From the NCBI RefSeq assembly GCF_003473485.1, contig NC_053048.1, positions 46,760,255-46,824,254 on the forward strand: a stretch of 64,000 nt of DNA, given 5' to 3'. The notes beneath the pieces were generated by a model. That model was not told the DNA's origin. It saw only the letters and a program-made list of their open reading frames with translations, and searched no databases. This document shows, piece by piece, positions 1-12,900 of the stretch. The first letter of the stretch is position 1. The number at the start of each line of letters is the position of its first letter. The position numbers were made by a program, and so were the translations under genes. The stretch comes from Medicago truncatula (Eukaryota; Streptophyta; Magnoliopsida; Fabales; Fabaceae).

Positions 1-192
1 GGTTTAAAAAGAAAGCCGCATTGGTTCAGTTATTTGAATACTTTGGTTGTTTCCAAAAGCTTTTCTTCCAGCTGTAAATTTGATTTCCTCCAACAGCGAA
101 CATTTGGGTTTTTTGGGGTATGCATGTGTATGTGTGAGCTAACGAGAAAGGAAATCGTCTCCTAATTCATTAGTGACTTTTTTTTTTACTTC

Positions 193-255
193 GACCGTTA
201 TGGACAATGAATAATATATGCAAGGTCTGGGGTTCAAATCTCGGCCGTCACAAAA
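193..255 (+). repeat. SINE-like fragment (B-box part only)
   Basis: The patch contains GGGGTTCAAATCTC, which resembles the B box of a tRNA-derived promoter. Just upstream is a 'GGACAATG...ATATATGCA' segment that recurs, on the other strand, in the element near 7500-7592. The A-box half is missing, so this looks like a truncated copy rather than a tRNA gene. Confidence 0.4.
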
Positions 256-1860
256 AAATCTTAAAAAACTAGAAAACTATTACATTCCCTAAAAAAAGAG
301 TACATTAAATGACTTTTTATTTTAAAAAAGTAAAAATAGAATCAAACCGTCTAATACTCCATTCATATGATTGTGTGCAATAAAGGAGCTAATACCCAAA
401 AAAAAAGGGGGCTAATACCCAAGGTACTTTTTTTAAGGAGCAAATCATTGCATTTTATTAGCTACAATATGCAAAATACACAATGGTATATCATCATATA
501 TTCATATATGTGGGAGCTGTGGGAGCTATATGGGGCTACCTGAGTTAACTCGTGAGCGACCCCATTAACATGCTTTTAAAACCCAAGTTATTAAAAGCAG
601 ATGATTTCTTGAGGGGTGTTTTTCAGTGCACAAGATATATTAAAGTGGTCTAAAAATGTCTTCTGTAATTGAACATTGAAGGCTTAGGGTGAAATCTCGC
701 TAAACTTAATAATAATAATCGATGGATTTTGAGTTAGGTTCTACCTTCGGAAAACTCCTCAAGTTGGCCACATTAAGTGTCTGTTTGGTTAGTGGTGGGA
801 AGGAGTTAACGCATGTCTGGAGTGAAGCAAATTCTCTGCTTCTTGTTCCATGACCAAAAAGTGCATTGCGACGCGATTTTTTTAGTTGCCGCGGATTTGA
901 AACTTCACACCACACACTAAGCCCATGCCAAATCTCACAAAACTCTGTATAAACCTCCGCATTCATCTCGTTGAGAACATACTCAACCATACAATTGACC
1001 TTCATCCACCTATAAAGAGGAACCAACTGGATTTGAATTGCACTGGAAGCATTGACCCTTAGGATGATGCCAAAACCAAGCAAAATTTTAGGAAAAACGT
1101 TTTCACCTCCCAACATGAGTTTGGGTGTACACAGAAAAACTACAAATTTTGTACTTTTTGAAAGTGTTTTTTAATAAGCAAATTTATTAGAGTACAAAGG
1201 CTACTTAATCCCGTAATAGAATTACCAAAAAGAATCTTTAAAGCAAATTAATGGATTGATCAACCTACTAGCCTTAGCATGAATTTTCCCTCAAAAAAAA
1301 AAGCCTGGGTATGAATTTGATTTGTAGTCATAGAAATCTGTAACAACACCTTCGAGCAAAATCAAATTTTTATAATTCCATATATCAAAACAAAAACCAG
1401 CAGGTTCAAACTACTCCATTTGCTATTGTGATGAAAACAAATATTGCACCAACTCCTCTATTACCACATTCGTTCTCATACGCTTTGAAGACAAGTGAGA
1501 GGGCTACTATTCCACCAAATATTGCTTCCACAGGTGTTAAAAACTCTGCTACATAACATAATACTTTCCTTCCACTCCCATTTGTCGTTTGCCCAATTAA
1601 TCTTCTTACTTTCAGCCCCTCCTACCCACAAAAATCTTTTTAAATTTGAGAAATATCATTTAAGATCTTCTTTGAATTGAAGCCTTATACTAAGAGAAGA
1701 AAAATAGCGGTAAAGTACTCAATACTGAATTCATTAACACTTCCTCCTATAGATAAATGTCTTCCATTCCAACCAGGGCGTTCCGATAAAAATGGAGGCC
1801 ATGTTCAAATAATAAAAATTGGCCCCTATGAAAAAATAAGATAGTCATTTTTATTAAGTA

Positions 1861-2018
1861 AAAGTAAGTTTGTACATGGGAGGAACTAATTAACTTGTGT
1901 TAAACTTCACTAACCAGTAATTGTTTTAATATTAAAGTAAAAGTAAGTTTGTATATGAGAGGAACTAATTAACTTGTGTTAAACTTCACTAACCAGTAAT
2001 TGTTTTAATATTAAAAAT
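1861..2018. repeat. 79-bp direct tandem duplication (2 copies)
   Basis: Units 1861-1939 and 1940-2018 differ at only a few positions (for example TACATGGGAGG versus TATATGAGAGG). They are adjacent with no spacer, so this is a simple tandem duplication of unique-looking intergenic DNA. No coding content is seen. Confidence 0.85.
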
Positions 2019-5000
2019 TGAGTTCATAATAAAAAGAAACGCCAAAAACTTAAAAAGAATCATCACTTTGTTTAGTGTAAAATGGATCTTAAGTATATTG
2101 GTTGTTGTTGCTTAAAAAAAAGTGTCTTTGCTATCTAAATAGTGACAAAGTAGTACTAATATCGAAAAAAATAGTAGCAAATTAGTACTAACATGCGTGA
2201 TTAAACTTAAAACAATAGAAAAAAAAATACTAATTATTTAACAGATTTAATTTGTGTTGTTAATGGAAATAGAAGACAAAAAATTCAAGATATTTAGCAG
2301 TTTTCTATATTCATAGATAACTCTGAAATGCATGTTAAATTGTAATGGTCTAGTAGTTGTGTATGTAATTGAGACTTTTATATTCGACTCAAATTCACAC
2401 AAATGCTCGTGATGGAACCTCAAGACCAAATACTCAAATGCATTCTATTTTACTACTAAACTATTACAAGATGTCTATTGATTTTTTATATTTTATTATA
2501 TATACCTAATACTTTTTGGTGCTATATTCAAAAAATATATTTTGAAACTCCTAAGATTGAGGCACGGTACCGTAGTTCACCTTGTGCTTGCTAAGGGCCG
2601 GGCCTGATTCCACCAAGAAAGTATCTTCTTAAGCAATTTTTAACTACCGTCGAACAAAACCAGTAGTAATTAACTACCGTTGGAGACAAAAACGTCATTT
2701 CCATGAGTTATTATGAATTATTTGATGTCAGAAAAACAATTTTCTTCTTAAAAGCCAAATGGCACTTTATCCACATTGCAACGCAGGAAGTTAGATGCCA
2801 CCAATACAGAAGATTTATCCAAATTTAAACCACATTATTTGGTTTTAGAAAAGTTCACTTTTAATCCGGAAACCATTTCAAAACTCCTTTTGAAGTGTAA
2901 CTCCGAACAATTTGTGCTGTTTAAAAACAATTAAATGACATTTGTAAAAGAAAATAAAAAAATTGTGCCAAAAGTGTTCAAAAGTACAGAACATAAGATA
3001 TTTTTTTAGTAATGAACAACTCTAGTCTAAAATTCCCATCAACAGTGATGGAAAATCGCCACATTGCTATTTTTTCAAAAGCTGTCAAACAAGAATATTA
3101 CCACATTCTCATTCCACTCAATCTAAAAAAATGTCATAGCAAGCAAGTGCATGTATTTAAAACAATTAAATCAATAAATCAACCCATAGTTTTTTCATGT
3201 GACAAAATATATTCCATGATTCTTTCTTCTCTACTTTTAATGTCGATAACCTTCAGCTTGACTCTCCACGGTATGCTATTGCTAAGGGTGACCATTAGCA
3301 GAAGCATGATCAATTGATCATTGATATGATTATTAACAGGAGCACGATTACCATTACTACAAAAGACACACAAAAAAACCATTAATTAATTTTGTGTTTC
3401 GATACGCGGTACAACACTTTATTATCGTGTCTCGATGTACATTCATTTAGAAACCACATTTTCTAGGTTCTACTCTAGTAAATTTGATACAATTGTGTAC
3501 TATGCAAATATAAATGATAAAAATCAATTCACAAGTAAATTAAGGTATCTTATACTGTCTGTTATACACGCATGAGCAGAAACTAATCTCTCCAGAAAAT
3601 TGATATTCCATTTAACGGTTCGATATTTTTTGATATATATTTTTTCATACACATTGGTCAATGATCAAACATTAAATTAAATGATCAAGGGTCCAAGTTA
3701 ATACCATTTATGCTAGAGTATGTTGATTATAAGTTCATAGATACATCCTTAAAACAAAAAGTCCATAGATACATAATGCTTTCTTGGTGATGTGATATAG
3801 TATGGGTTTGATTTAGTTTTGCGGAGTTATACGTATGTTTAGAATGCCATTTTGCTGTGAATTTGTAAAGTTAAAAATCTCAACTTCTAGTACATGTGCG
3901 TCTGCGTCATTCCTGCCGAGGAAACAAACGGTCCAATAGTTTATTTCTTTGCACATAAGGTAGAAAACCTTGCGTAATTATATGCAATATTACATCAACA
4001 TTTTTGTTGATAGCAATTTACATCTACACTAATCTTTTTTCTTCTCATCATGTTATTGCCACGAAGATTTAACCGCTTTTAACAATGATCAATATATATA
4101 TATATATATATGTTGAGGAACTTGTCAAGCATACAATGTGGGTTCTACATTTTCAATCGATTTTTTTTCATGTGCAAAATCAATAATCAAACCCCTAATC
4201 ACCGTTTAAGAGGTCCAAATTCTTTGCTACTTGAACAAAACATTTGTAAGTACATCTACATTATTATTGATGTAAGATTACACAATTGTAATCTTACATC
4301 TACATCAATATGTGTAATATTACATATATTTAAATGAATTTGTAATCTTTGCTACTTGATTACTCCTCACACATATATAATAGTACATATTGTTGGTAGA
4401 ACAATATTTGGTTAGACTTTACTTACTTTTTAATCGAATTTCAGATTTTTAGGGTCCTTTTCTTTCAAGAACTGGAGGGTTAACACCAAAAAGTACATGT
4501 TGTTGGATTATGAAGCGAGCACAAGGATCATTAAATTGCACTAAAAACAGCTACACAAGTGAGTTGCACACTACATCTTTACCTCTAATCTATAAAGCGA
4601 TACCTGCTTGCTTTGACATAATTTAAAATTAATGATATAGAGTTATTCGTGAGACTCTTATCGTAACATTTTTGTAGAGGTGCGGGTTAAATGGATTGAA
4701 TGTTTATCAGATATTATTATAAAATCATAACTGGGTGATATAAATACCAAAAGTGGTGTATGCCGACTAGAACTCACACTTCCCCTAACATATAACATGT
4801 GGATAAATATGAAATAAAGAATCAAGTTCTAAAGTTCTATGTATAACTAGAATTGAGTAGCTAGTAGAGCTCTATGATTCTAATCTGTTGTAGACATCAC
4901 TTAAACTATTATGGTCCTCCAGTTGTAAATAAAGTTTTATACGTGGACATGTACGCTTACTTACCTCTGTTTATTCTTTTTCGTTGCATTGTAATGTAAG

Positions 5001-5530
5001 GAAAGCACTTGATGGCTACAAGGAAGAAGAAATGAAGTCACAAGTTTAATTTGGTTCATTCATTTTTCGTGCCAAAGAAAATGAAAGGCAAGTAGCAAAA
5101 GGACCTCAAAAAAATATACAGAAAATTTTATTGTCTTCTTGTCTAGCTCAAAATAGAAAATGATGCCCTACAAATTTATTCAAGATAGGAATCACCTCCA
5201 TTTTTGGAAAAAAACTATCACATTCCCTTAGATTTTGAGATTTTCAGCAGAATCCAAAGGCACACTTGCACAAATCAAGTTGATGCTTACGTACTTCTTC
5301 TTCCAATTGGGCACTTCATTTTCCTTTGAATCATATGTCTCAGCTCACTAAACTATCCACATGCTGTAGTCAATAATATAATAATTAATTGTATATACAA
5401 CACCTCATCATTTATCTATATATATTCATGTTCAGTTTTCTATTCCTACTCATTAGTGATCTCATCAGAATCTGGAGAAAGAGTTAACTATACATCCAGG
5501 TTAGTGCTAATACTACATTATCTTGAAATC

Positions 5531-5533
<3 letters not shown>

Positions 5534-5625
<92 letters not shown>
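5534..5625. repeat. TA dinucleotide microsatellite (about 46 units)
   Basis: An uninterrupted AT/TA run of about 92 bp lies about 150 bp upstream of the response regulator start codon. Its length makes it likely to be polymorphic. The reverse-strand Ile-Tyr open frame across it is an artefact of the repeat. Confidence 0.95.
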
Positions 5626-5628
<3 letters not shown>

Positions 5629-5775
5629 AAAAATCGAAATTATTTATGTAACAAAAAAAACATATAGTTTTGTTTTCTTGAGAAGAAAACCAACTCATTT
5701 TGATATTTTATATTTTGTGCAAGAAGTGTAAGGAGTAGTGAAAAAGTTGTGCAATATCTAAAATACAAAAACTGA

Positions 5776-7445
5776 ATGGCCTCACCTCAAAACTTTGTAT
5801 CCAAGCTAACAGCACTGGTTGTGGATGACAATATAATTAACCGAAAGATTCATCAAAAGATGTTGAATAAATTTGGAGTCAAAAGTCAAGGTGTGGAGAA
5901 TGGAAAAGAAGCAGTGGACATTCATTGGCGTGGACAAAAATTTGACCTAATTCTCATGGACATGGATATGCCTATCATGAATGGCATTGAGGTATACGTG
6001 TACTTAATTAGTTATATATTACGCCCCAGGTTTATATATTTTTATATGATTATGGTCTATATAATAGGCTAGAATTTGAAATCAATATTTTCTATATTTG
6101 GTGTACTATTATTGTTCAAGGAAGAAAATGAAAATACTTATGGCCCAACATTAGTGAAGGTACTTTTGTCACAAAAGATAAGAAATAAATAATTATTTAT
6201 AGGCTCTCTCAAAAATAAAATTATTTATAGGCAAATATTAATATTCATATAGTTTGTTAGAGGAAGGAGAAATTATTAGCAACAGATATCGAACGTTGGA
6301 CCTCATTCATAAATTTCTTTAGTGTTTAGGGTTGATCCTGCAAGTAAAGACGCCGCTTTGGGCGTTAAATTTTTTCAAGCCTCAAAAGTAATATATTTTT
6401 CTCTTAATAGTATTAATTTTAGGCTTCATATTATAAAGTTCACTCATTTAATTTTGTTACTAGGTCAATTTAGTAAAAAGTTAATTAATTACATATATAA
6501 TTTAATTTTTATTTAAATATTGTAAAAAATAATTAGTCTTAAAACCCCTCCAATTTTATAGTTAATTTTAATGGGTTTTATTGGAAAGTTTACTTTAAGT
6601 CTCTCTAGATGTTTAGGCAGAGTGTCTTAATCCATAGAACTAAGCTACATCTTCAAGGGAGGGGGAAATATGTTCCCTTATTGGTTAGATCACTTGTACT
6701 AATTCCTTCTTTCTCAATAAAACTATCTTTGCTATTAAAAAAAAACTCTTGTGTTTTATACTTTTTTCTTCTTCTATAAATATAAGGGAGTTTCTACGGT
6801 ACATCCTTAAATTAAGGTGTACCGGTACACCTATTTCATAATTCAATAAGTTAACAATCATTTTTATGTAATAAAGAGATGTCTATCGACTTTTATATTT
6901 TAAAAAATATCATTTCATAAGAAAAAAAACATCATTTCATCATTTATAAGAATCATACTAATTTTTTTAACATTTTATCCAAAAAAATAATCAATATTCA
7001 ATAATATGAGTATTAAAAATTAAAAAAATTTGAATTTTGATTTGCCGACACTTTTGAAAAATAAAATATAATTATTATAATTGTAACTAATAGAAAATAT
7101 ATTTTTTCTAAGAAAAAAATATTCATTAAACTATTTATTTAATATATGGGTGTACCGGTATACTCAATTTTTTTGAATGTACAGTAGAAATTGCCTAAAG
7201 GTAATCTGTACTTTATCGATGATCTTATTTTCCTTTTTTATTTTTTGTGTGTCTATGTGTTTATATAGGCAACAAAGGAACTTCGTGCAATGGGTATTTG
7301 TAGCACAATTGTTGGTGTGTCATCACGCTCTATGGAAGATGAAATACTAAAATTCATGGAAGCTGGATTGGATGAATATCAAGAGAAACCCTTGAACAAT
7401 GCAATACTTAGTTCCATTCTTGGCAAGATCACTCCAACTGTGTGA
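5776..7445 (+). CDS. Type-C two-component response regulator (ARR22/ARR24-like)
   Basis: Exons 5776-5991 and 7269-7445 join in phase 0 with GT-AG borders and give a 130-aa protein made almost only of a receiver domain. Visible catalytic features are the acidic pair D17-D18, the phospho-acceptor D62 in the LILMDMDMP strand, S90 in the IVGVSS strand (the conserved Ser/Thr position) and K112 in the QEKP motif. There is no output DNA-binding domain. That architecture and the strand sequences match type-C regulators (Arabidopsis ARR22/ARR24), which are known to accept phosphate from histidine phosphotransfer proteins and can dampen cytokinin phosphorelay. The start is the first Met before the receiver fold. 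The 1277-bp intron carries an inverted-repeat element (6788-7195), and a long TA microsatellite sits just upstream. Type-A regulators are less likely because they are longer and differ in the last strands. Confidence 0.92.
6788..7195. mobile_element. MITE-like inverted-repeat element in the response regulator intron
   Basis: The left end (TTTCTACGGTACATCC, then GGTGTACCGGTACACC) is matched in inverted orientation at the right end, where GGGTGTACCGGTATACTC is followed by GTACAGTAGAAATTGCC. The interior is AT-rich and non-coding. The borders are approximate and I could not fix a target-site duplication, so the superfamily is unassigned. Confidence 0.6.
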
Positions 7446-10400
7446 TGGATGCAAGGAATTGAATAACATGCAGTATTTATATTTGTTTCCAAATTTGGTT
7501 TTTTTTTTTTTTTTTTTATGGTGTTTGAGGTTTGAACCCCGAACATTGCATATATTATGCATTGTCCTTATCAACTGAGCTAAGCTCACGATGACATATT
7601 TTTCATTTGCACCTCTGTAGTTCTACCTTTTTATTATATTTTAAAATAAATAAATAGTTCTACTCTTACTATGGTCAAATTATAATTCTAGTACAGCTTT
7701 ATGAGATCTTAAATATTTTTGCACATTACGTGTTATCATTTTCCAGAATTCCCACCCAAGACTTTTGAACAAGTTTTTTGGAGGGGCCAAGAGTGAGTGA
7801 GAGATCTTAAACAATTTTTTTGAAGGGGAAGGGACAAGGGTCTGATCTAAAGTTTGATAATGATTTTTTACTTTAACAGAAAAGCTTTAAGTCAGATCTT
7901 TTTGCTGACGAGAGATACCTATTTAAGCATTTTGATTTTTCTATTTTGTCAAAACTGCAATTTTGGCTCTCATTTTAGAAACCTTTACTATAACTTATGA
8001 TTTTGATGTCAAATTTGATGATGTGGCAATATATTTAGTGACATGACATGAACACAAATGATTTAAATGTTGAAAGTTTTTAAAATTAGGGTGTTAAATT
8101 GAGTTGTGACCATATATATAAGAAAAAGAAGAACAGTTGAAATGATACAAAAATATCATGAATAATTTATTATCATGTCATCGAATTGAAAGATCAAAAT
8201 TATAGATTGGTCATTTTTTTAAGAGACTAAAATTACACAATTAAAAAATGTCAAGAACCAAAATTGCAGTTTTTTAACAAAATAAAGAGGGAAAAAAACG
8301 CAGTTAACTAATAATAATAATAATATTAATATGCAATTTAATTTTTAGAAAATTAAAGCAAAGGTTTCGATGCGATGGCATAGAGGTTGGGTGCCCTCTG
8401 CAACATGTTACACAGAATAAGGTAAAACACTTATTCAATCCATCAATCTTGAAATCTTAGAGGAACTAATGATTAAACAATGACTTCTTCTTCTTTTTAA
8501 ATGATATCGAATCAAATCAAATATATGGTGATTGGTATAAAATTTTGTTGGTTGCTAAGATGTTGGTGACAAAATTTATATGTACTCGTATCATTTGTCA
8601 AAACCATCGAAGAATAATTTTTGAGAAATGCTAACTTGTGTCCTTGAAACATAAGCCAAATATTAATTGTAGAAGTTTTTTTTTGAAAATTATGCATTTA
8701 TATCTTAAAAATTTCAAAAGTTATATTTTTAATATAAAATTTATTTTTAATTTCTATTTTAAGCTCCTTAACTTGTGCCCTTAAAAGACACAAATTAGTA
8801 TCACCCATAATTTTTTTCGGGCTTGAAAGAATAATTTGACAAAACCATCTACATTATTTACCATTGTATTGTTTGCCACAAAAAATCACTTTTCAAACAA
8901 ACAAACTTGTTTTGTCTTGCGTATCCAAAGATTAAATGCCACTCATTTTCAAAATTTGCTTCACAACGGGGACAATTATCCTGACATGGAACCCTTTGTT
9001 TTGCAACCGATCCCATTCCCAGGTAGGAAGACATGATTATCGATGAGGAAATTCATCGGATACCGGTAGGCGGACTTCACCGTGAGTATATGCCTTTATT
9101 ATTGAACTTCTGCAAAAGCAAGCGTAGACGTTTCTTTCAGAAACCTTCTCTTTATTATGAACAAAAATTGCTCCATGTGCTCATTGATTCATCCAACATC
9201 GATAGTTCTAAAAAGTCCTCTGTTAAACAGATATAAAGGATGAAGGGTAAAAAAAAAAAATCAATCAATCAATTTAATTCATGTTAAAATTCATCATACT
9301 AGCGCTTTGTTAGATAATATAAGGGATTTTAAGCGTTCTTCAAAAGCACCATGATTAAATATGTTTTTGAAATGGATTAAACACGTGCCTATTCTCTTCT
9401 AAAACATTCGCGTGGAATTTGTTATCAATGAGAATACAAAAGAGACAAACAAACAAAACTAATCTCTCAAGAAGAGTTGAAGAAAGGTGTGAGTAGTAAG
9501 ACCGGACTGAAGAAGAATGACAACAACCTTGCATAGAAGAAGCATTATTATTCACGGACAGTTTGAATGAAACTAAGATTCAAATCATAAAATAAGTACC
9601 TCTTCATATGGGAAACCAATGACCCATATGTTCATCCACCAAGAAAAACTTTCGCTTGGAATGATTCTTGAGAATATAAAATGGAAAGATTTAAATAAAA
9701 GTATGTATATGTTGCTGAGAGTGGCGTGACGTGACTTGAAGCCGGAGACCATTTCCTTTTCTTGCTCTCGTGCCGGATGTCATCTCGACATATCAGTCGT
9801 TTAAAAATAGAAACAATTGATATATTTTATATATATAAAAAAAAAGTTTAATCTATTGTATTAATCTTTTAAGACATTTGTTAATATTTCAGTTAAAATA
9901 ATTTACTTATAAATATATTGTCCGTCTGTCTTATCAACACCGAAAAGATGCCTGAAAGTTCATTCAGGATGGGAATCAACTAATTTTTTGCTTGGAATAG
10001 TTTTTTTTTTTTTTAATACAACTAAAGATTTTGTCATTTTGATGTTTTAAAGGAAAAAAAATAAAAAATAATAACTCCTAAAAAAAGTAAAAATAAAAAA
10101 TTCCGAATCCAATACTGATGTCTTTTAAGTCTCTTCACTCGTTTCTTGTGCTTTATTAACCTTCTTCATGGGTTTTTGAAGCACGTGAGAGAAGTACATA
10201 TTGCTCTTGTTGCCAGCCACTTATACATCTTTTCCCCTATTGGTTGTTTGATGAAGAGTTATCTATCCAGGTCATGGTAACACTATTACTTCAAAATGTG
10301 TAATCTCTCAACATTTAATAAATTGAGAGAGAATCCATTTTATGGATTTGCATTTCATGCAAGCTTACGAAGTTCATGTACATACATCTAATTTGAATTA

Positions 10401-11900
10401 ATCAAATAATTGTATTTAAGTGGTTCGTAAAATTTAGTTAAAAAGTCAATAGTTCGAAATAATCGGAACTCATTCAATTTTTGTCCATACATAACTTAAC
10501 ACCAAGTTTAACCTCATTATCAAGATTCCTTCCTTTAGAAAATGGAGGATTAAGAACGACTGAAATTGTTTAGTAAAAAATTAAGCTAGCAAATTTAAAA
10601 TAGAAATCGAAATTCTTGTTTGCAACTGCATAGATTTCCCAACCAAATTAATTTAGTGAGAGTTCTTTAAAAAGAAAGAGTGGTTGTTTTTATAGATTCT
10701 CATTCATTAGAGATAATCATATTCGAAATATATCAGTTATTAAATGCATATTTTTCTCTATCAAAATTCAAACATTGATTTATTTATTTTAAGAAAAATT
10801 CAAACATTGATTTGTTGATGTAGTCTTTCTAAATTGTACTAAATCTAGTAAGAAATAATTTCATGATAGACTTTATTTATTTTACTCTATTATTTTTACT
10901 ATTTTTATTTTTTAGTAAAACTTCCTCCATCCTTTTTTTTTTTTGTTGTAAAAACCAACAATTTATTAATAGAAAAAGAAAGAAAGAAAGGAAAAGGAAA
11001 AAAAAAGCATATAATCAAGTGGATGGACCAAACCAAAACCCCACTTAAATAGGAAAAGGAAAACAAAATACAAATACAAAATACAAAAATTACCAAGTGG
11101 AGGAGGGACCAAACTAAAAATCAAAGAAAATCAAAAATTGAGAATTCATTGCGAAATATCCTTCCCAGTAGATATGAGCATGAATGTTATCCAATGCATT
11201 GCTCACTGCAAATGAAATCAAGATAAAAAAATCAAAGTAATGCTTCGAGAGATTAGGAACGTTATTAGGTCTAACATTGATGGTGGAAAAGGTACTTTTG
11301 CATATTAAGGCTATGCAAGTACCAATTAGGAATCTGAACTGTTTTTTTTTTTGTTGGATTGTATAATCCAATCGGAGGTAATAATGGAAATTCAGAGGGC
11401 GCGTGAGAAACACGGAGGTGGGAAAAGAAATTCTTTAAGAAGAAAAAGAAAGAGGAGAAGGAGGAGAAAGGTCCGAGAGAAAATGTAACCAAAATCATTA
11501 ATATTTATAATTACCATTTGGTTTATATGATTTGTAGAGTTTGAACCTTATTTTTGAGGTTTTGGAGAAATATTATTATGGATGATGTTGGTGTTTTTTA
11601 TTTTATACGATTTGTATTGTATAATTTTTAGGTTAATTGAAAAAAGAAGAAAAAAAATAAAAGGTTGAGATGAAATATAATCAAAAAAACTATTTTGAAC
11701 ACAACGAGTGTTTAGGCTTTTAATCTTTGTCGTTGCAACTTGACGATAAATACTATTAGAACCAAAGAGGTTTGGAATTTTTACTTTTAATAAATATTGT
11801 TGTCTGGTTGGCATATTTGATTCCTTTTCTTCGGTGGTCGTCTCGTTCTCCTCAAGTCTATCATAATTGCTCTGCATGTCTATGCTCTTTCCTTCTTCAA
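7446..11900. other. Intergenic, no supported gene
   Basis: Apart from the SINE-like copy near 7500-7592, I see only AT-rich sequence and homopolymer runs. Two consecutive small frames on the plus strand (8836-9036 and 9033-9236) have no recognisable domain and no clear splice structure. Frames around 10.9-11.9 kb are low-complexity Phe/Lys-rich and are not supported. Confidence 0.55.
7500..7592 (-). repeat. tRNA-derived SINE-like copy
   Basis: Read on the minus strand this has an A-box-like TAGCTCAGTTGATAAGG and a B-box-like GGGGTTCAAACCTC about 40 bases apart, followed by an A-rich tail (the run of T on the plus strand at 7500-7518). There is no cloverleaf-compatible anticodon arm, so it is a SINE-type repeat, not a tRNA gene. 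Confidence 0.6.
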
Positions 11901-11904
11901 AGCT

Positions 11905-12900
11905 CCATCATGTATAATCTCTTCCATAAAATATTTATTGAATAATTTTTTTTGGAAGGGGTGTGAGGGACATAGGAAAATTTCTTGGATAGGATGGTCT
12001 TCTGTTTGTTTGAGAAAGGAGTATGGAGGGTTGGGGGTTAGGAGGTTGAGGGAGCTTAATATTGCTCTGTTAGGTAAATGGTGTTGGCGTTTGTTAGTGG
12101 AGGGTGATGATTTGTGGTGTAGGGTGTTGGTGGCTAGGTATGGTGTGGAGGATGGGCGGTTGGAGGATGGGGGCCGGAGTTGTTCTTGTTGGTGGTGGGA
12201 GATAGTGAGAATTCGGGATGGGGTTGAAGGTAGGGAGTGATGGGTGGTTTGTGTCGTGTGTGTCTTTTTGGTATGATGTCCAGTGTGGCGGTGTTTCTTT
12301 TCGTGATCGCTTTCAGCGTCTATATGATTTGGATGATAACAAAGCGATCACAATTAGGAATATGTGTCTGTCTGGGTGGGAGGAAGGGGTTAGGCGTGGA
12401 GGTGGCGTCGTCGTTTGTGGGTGTGAGAGGAGAAATTGTTAGAGGAGTGTAGGGCATTATTACTTACAGTTTCTTTGCTGGATACCATTTCTGATGTTTG
12501 GTAGTGGTACTTGGACCTAATAGGGGGTTATTCCGTTCGTGGTGTTTATGACATGCTGACATATCAGGAGCATGCTCAAGTTCCTCCAAGCATGGATTTT
12601 ATTTGGCATAAGCAGGTTCCCCTAAAGGTCTCTGTTTTTTCATGGAGGATGCTAGACTTCCAACAAAATCAAAACTGGCAACTCGTGGTGTCATCTCTAC
12701 AGAGGCTCGGTTGTGTGTGGTTGGGTGCGGGCGTGTGGCCATGTTGAAGAAGCCCATCATTTGTTTTTATTGTGCCCAACATTCTCCTCTCTTTGGTCGT
12801 TGGTGCGCGCTTGGATTGGTTTTGATGGTGTCGACACACAGGTTATTCATAATCCATTTCTGTCAATTTATTTATGGCACGCCTAGTGTGCAAATGTACA
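11905..12900 (+). pseudogene. LINE (non-LTR retrotransposon) ORF2 C-terminal fragment, degenerate
   Basis: In frame at 11938-12240 the translation shows 'NNFFWKGCEGHRKISWIGW' and 'LRKEYGGLGVRRL', then 'NIALLGKWCWRLL'. This is typical of the region after the reverse transcriptase in plant L1-type elements. Further on, after several frame changes, 'GYSVRGVYDML' and 'IWHKQVPLKVSVFSWRML' match the zinc-binding reverse-transcriptase domain (zf-RVT). At least three frameshifts or stops separate the pieces, and the endonuclease and reverse transcriptase halves are missing, so this is a 5'-truncated dead copy. GC content is noticeably higher than in the flanks. Confidence 0.85.

Larger units (their letters stand above)
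1..5533. other. Intergenic, repeat-rich, no supported gene
   Basis: No open frame here shows a recognisable domain or a convincing exon set. The longest minus-strand frame (706-1116, 136 codons) matches no family I know and has no visible splice partners, so I leave it uncalled. The stretch holds a SINE-like scrap near 193-255, a 79-bp tandem duplication at 1861-2018, a short TA run near 4090-4111 and a small palindromic patch near 4262-4292. The last few hundred bases are the upstream region of the response regulator gene. Confidence 0.6.

Noticed and set aside
706-1116. 136-codon minus-strand frame
   Set aside because: No recognised domain, no splice partners, and the composition is not typical of coding DNA. 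Could be a decayed gene or chance.
5513-5698. Minus-strand frame rich in alternating Ile and Tyr
   Set aside because: A translation of the TA microsatellite. No coding signal.
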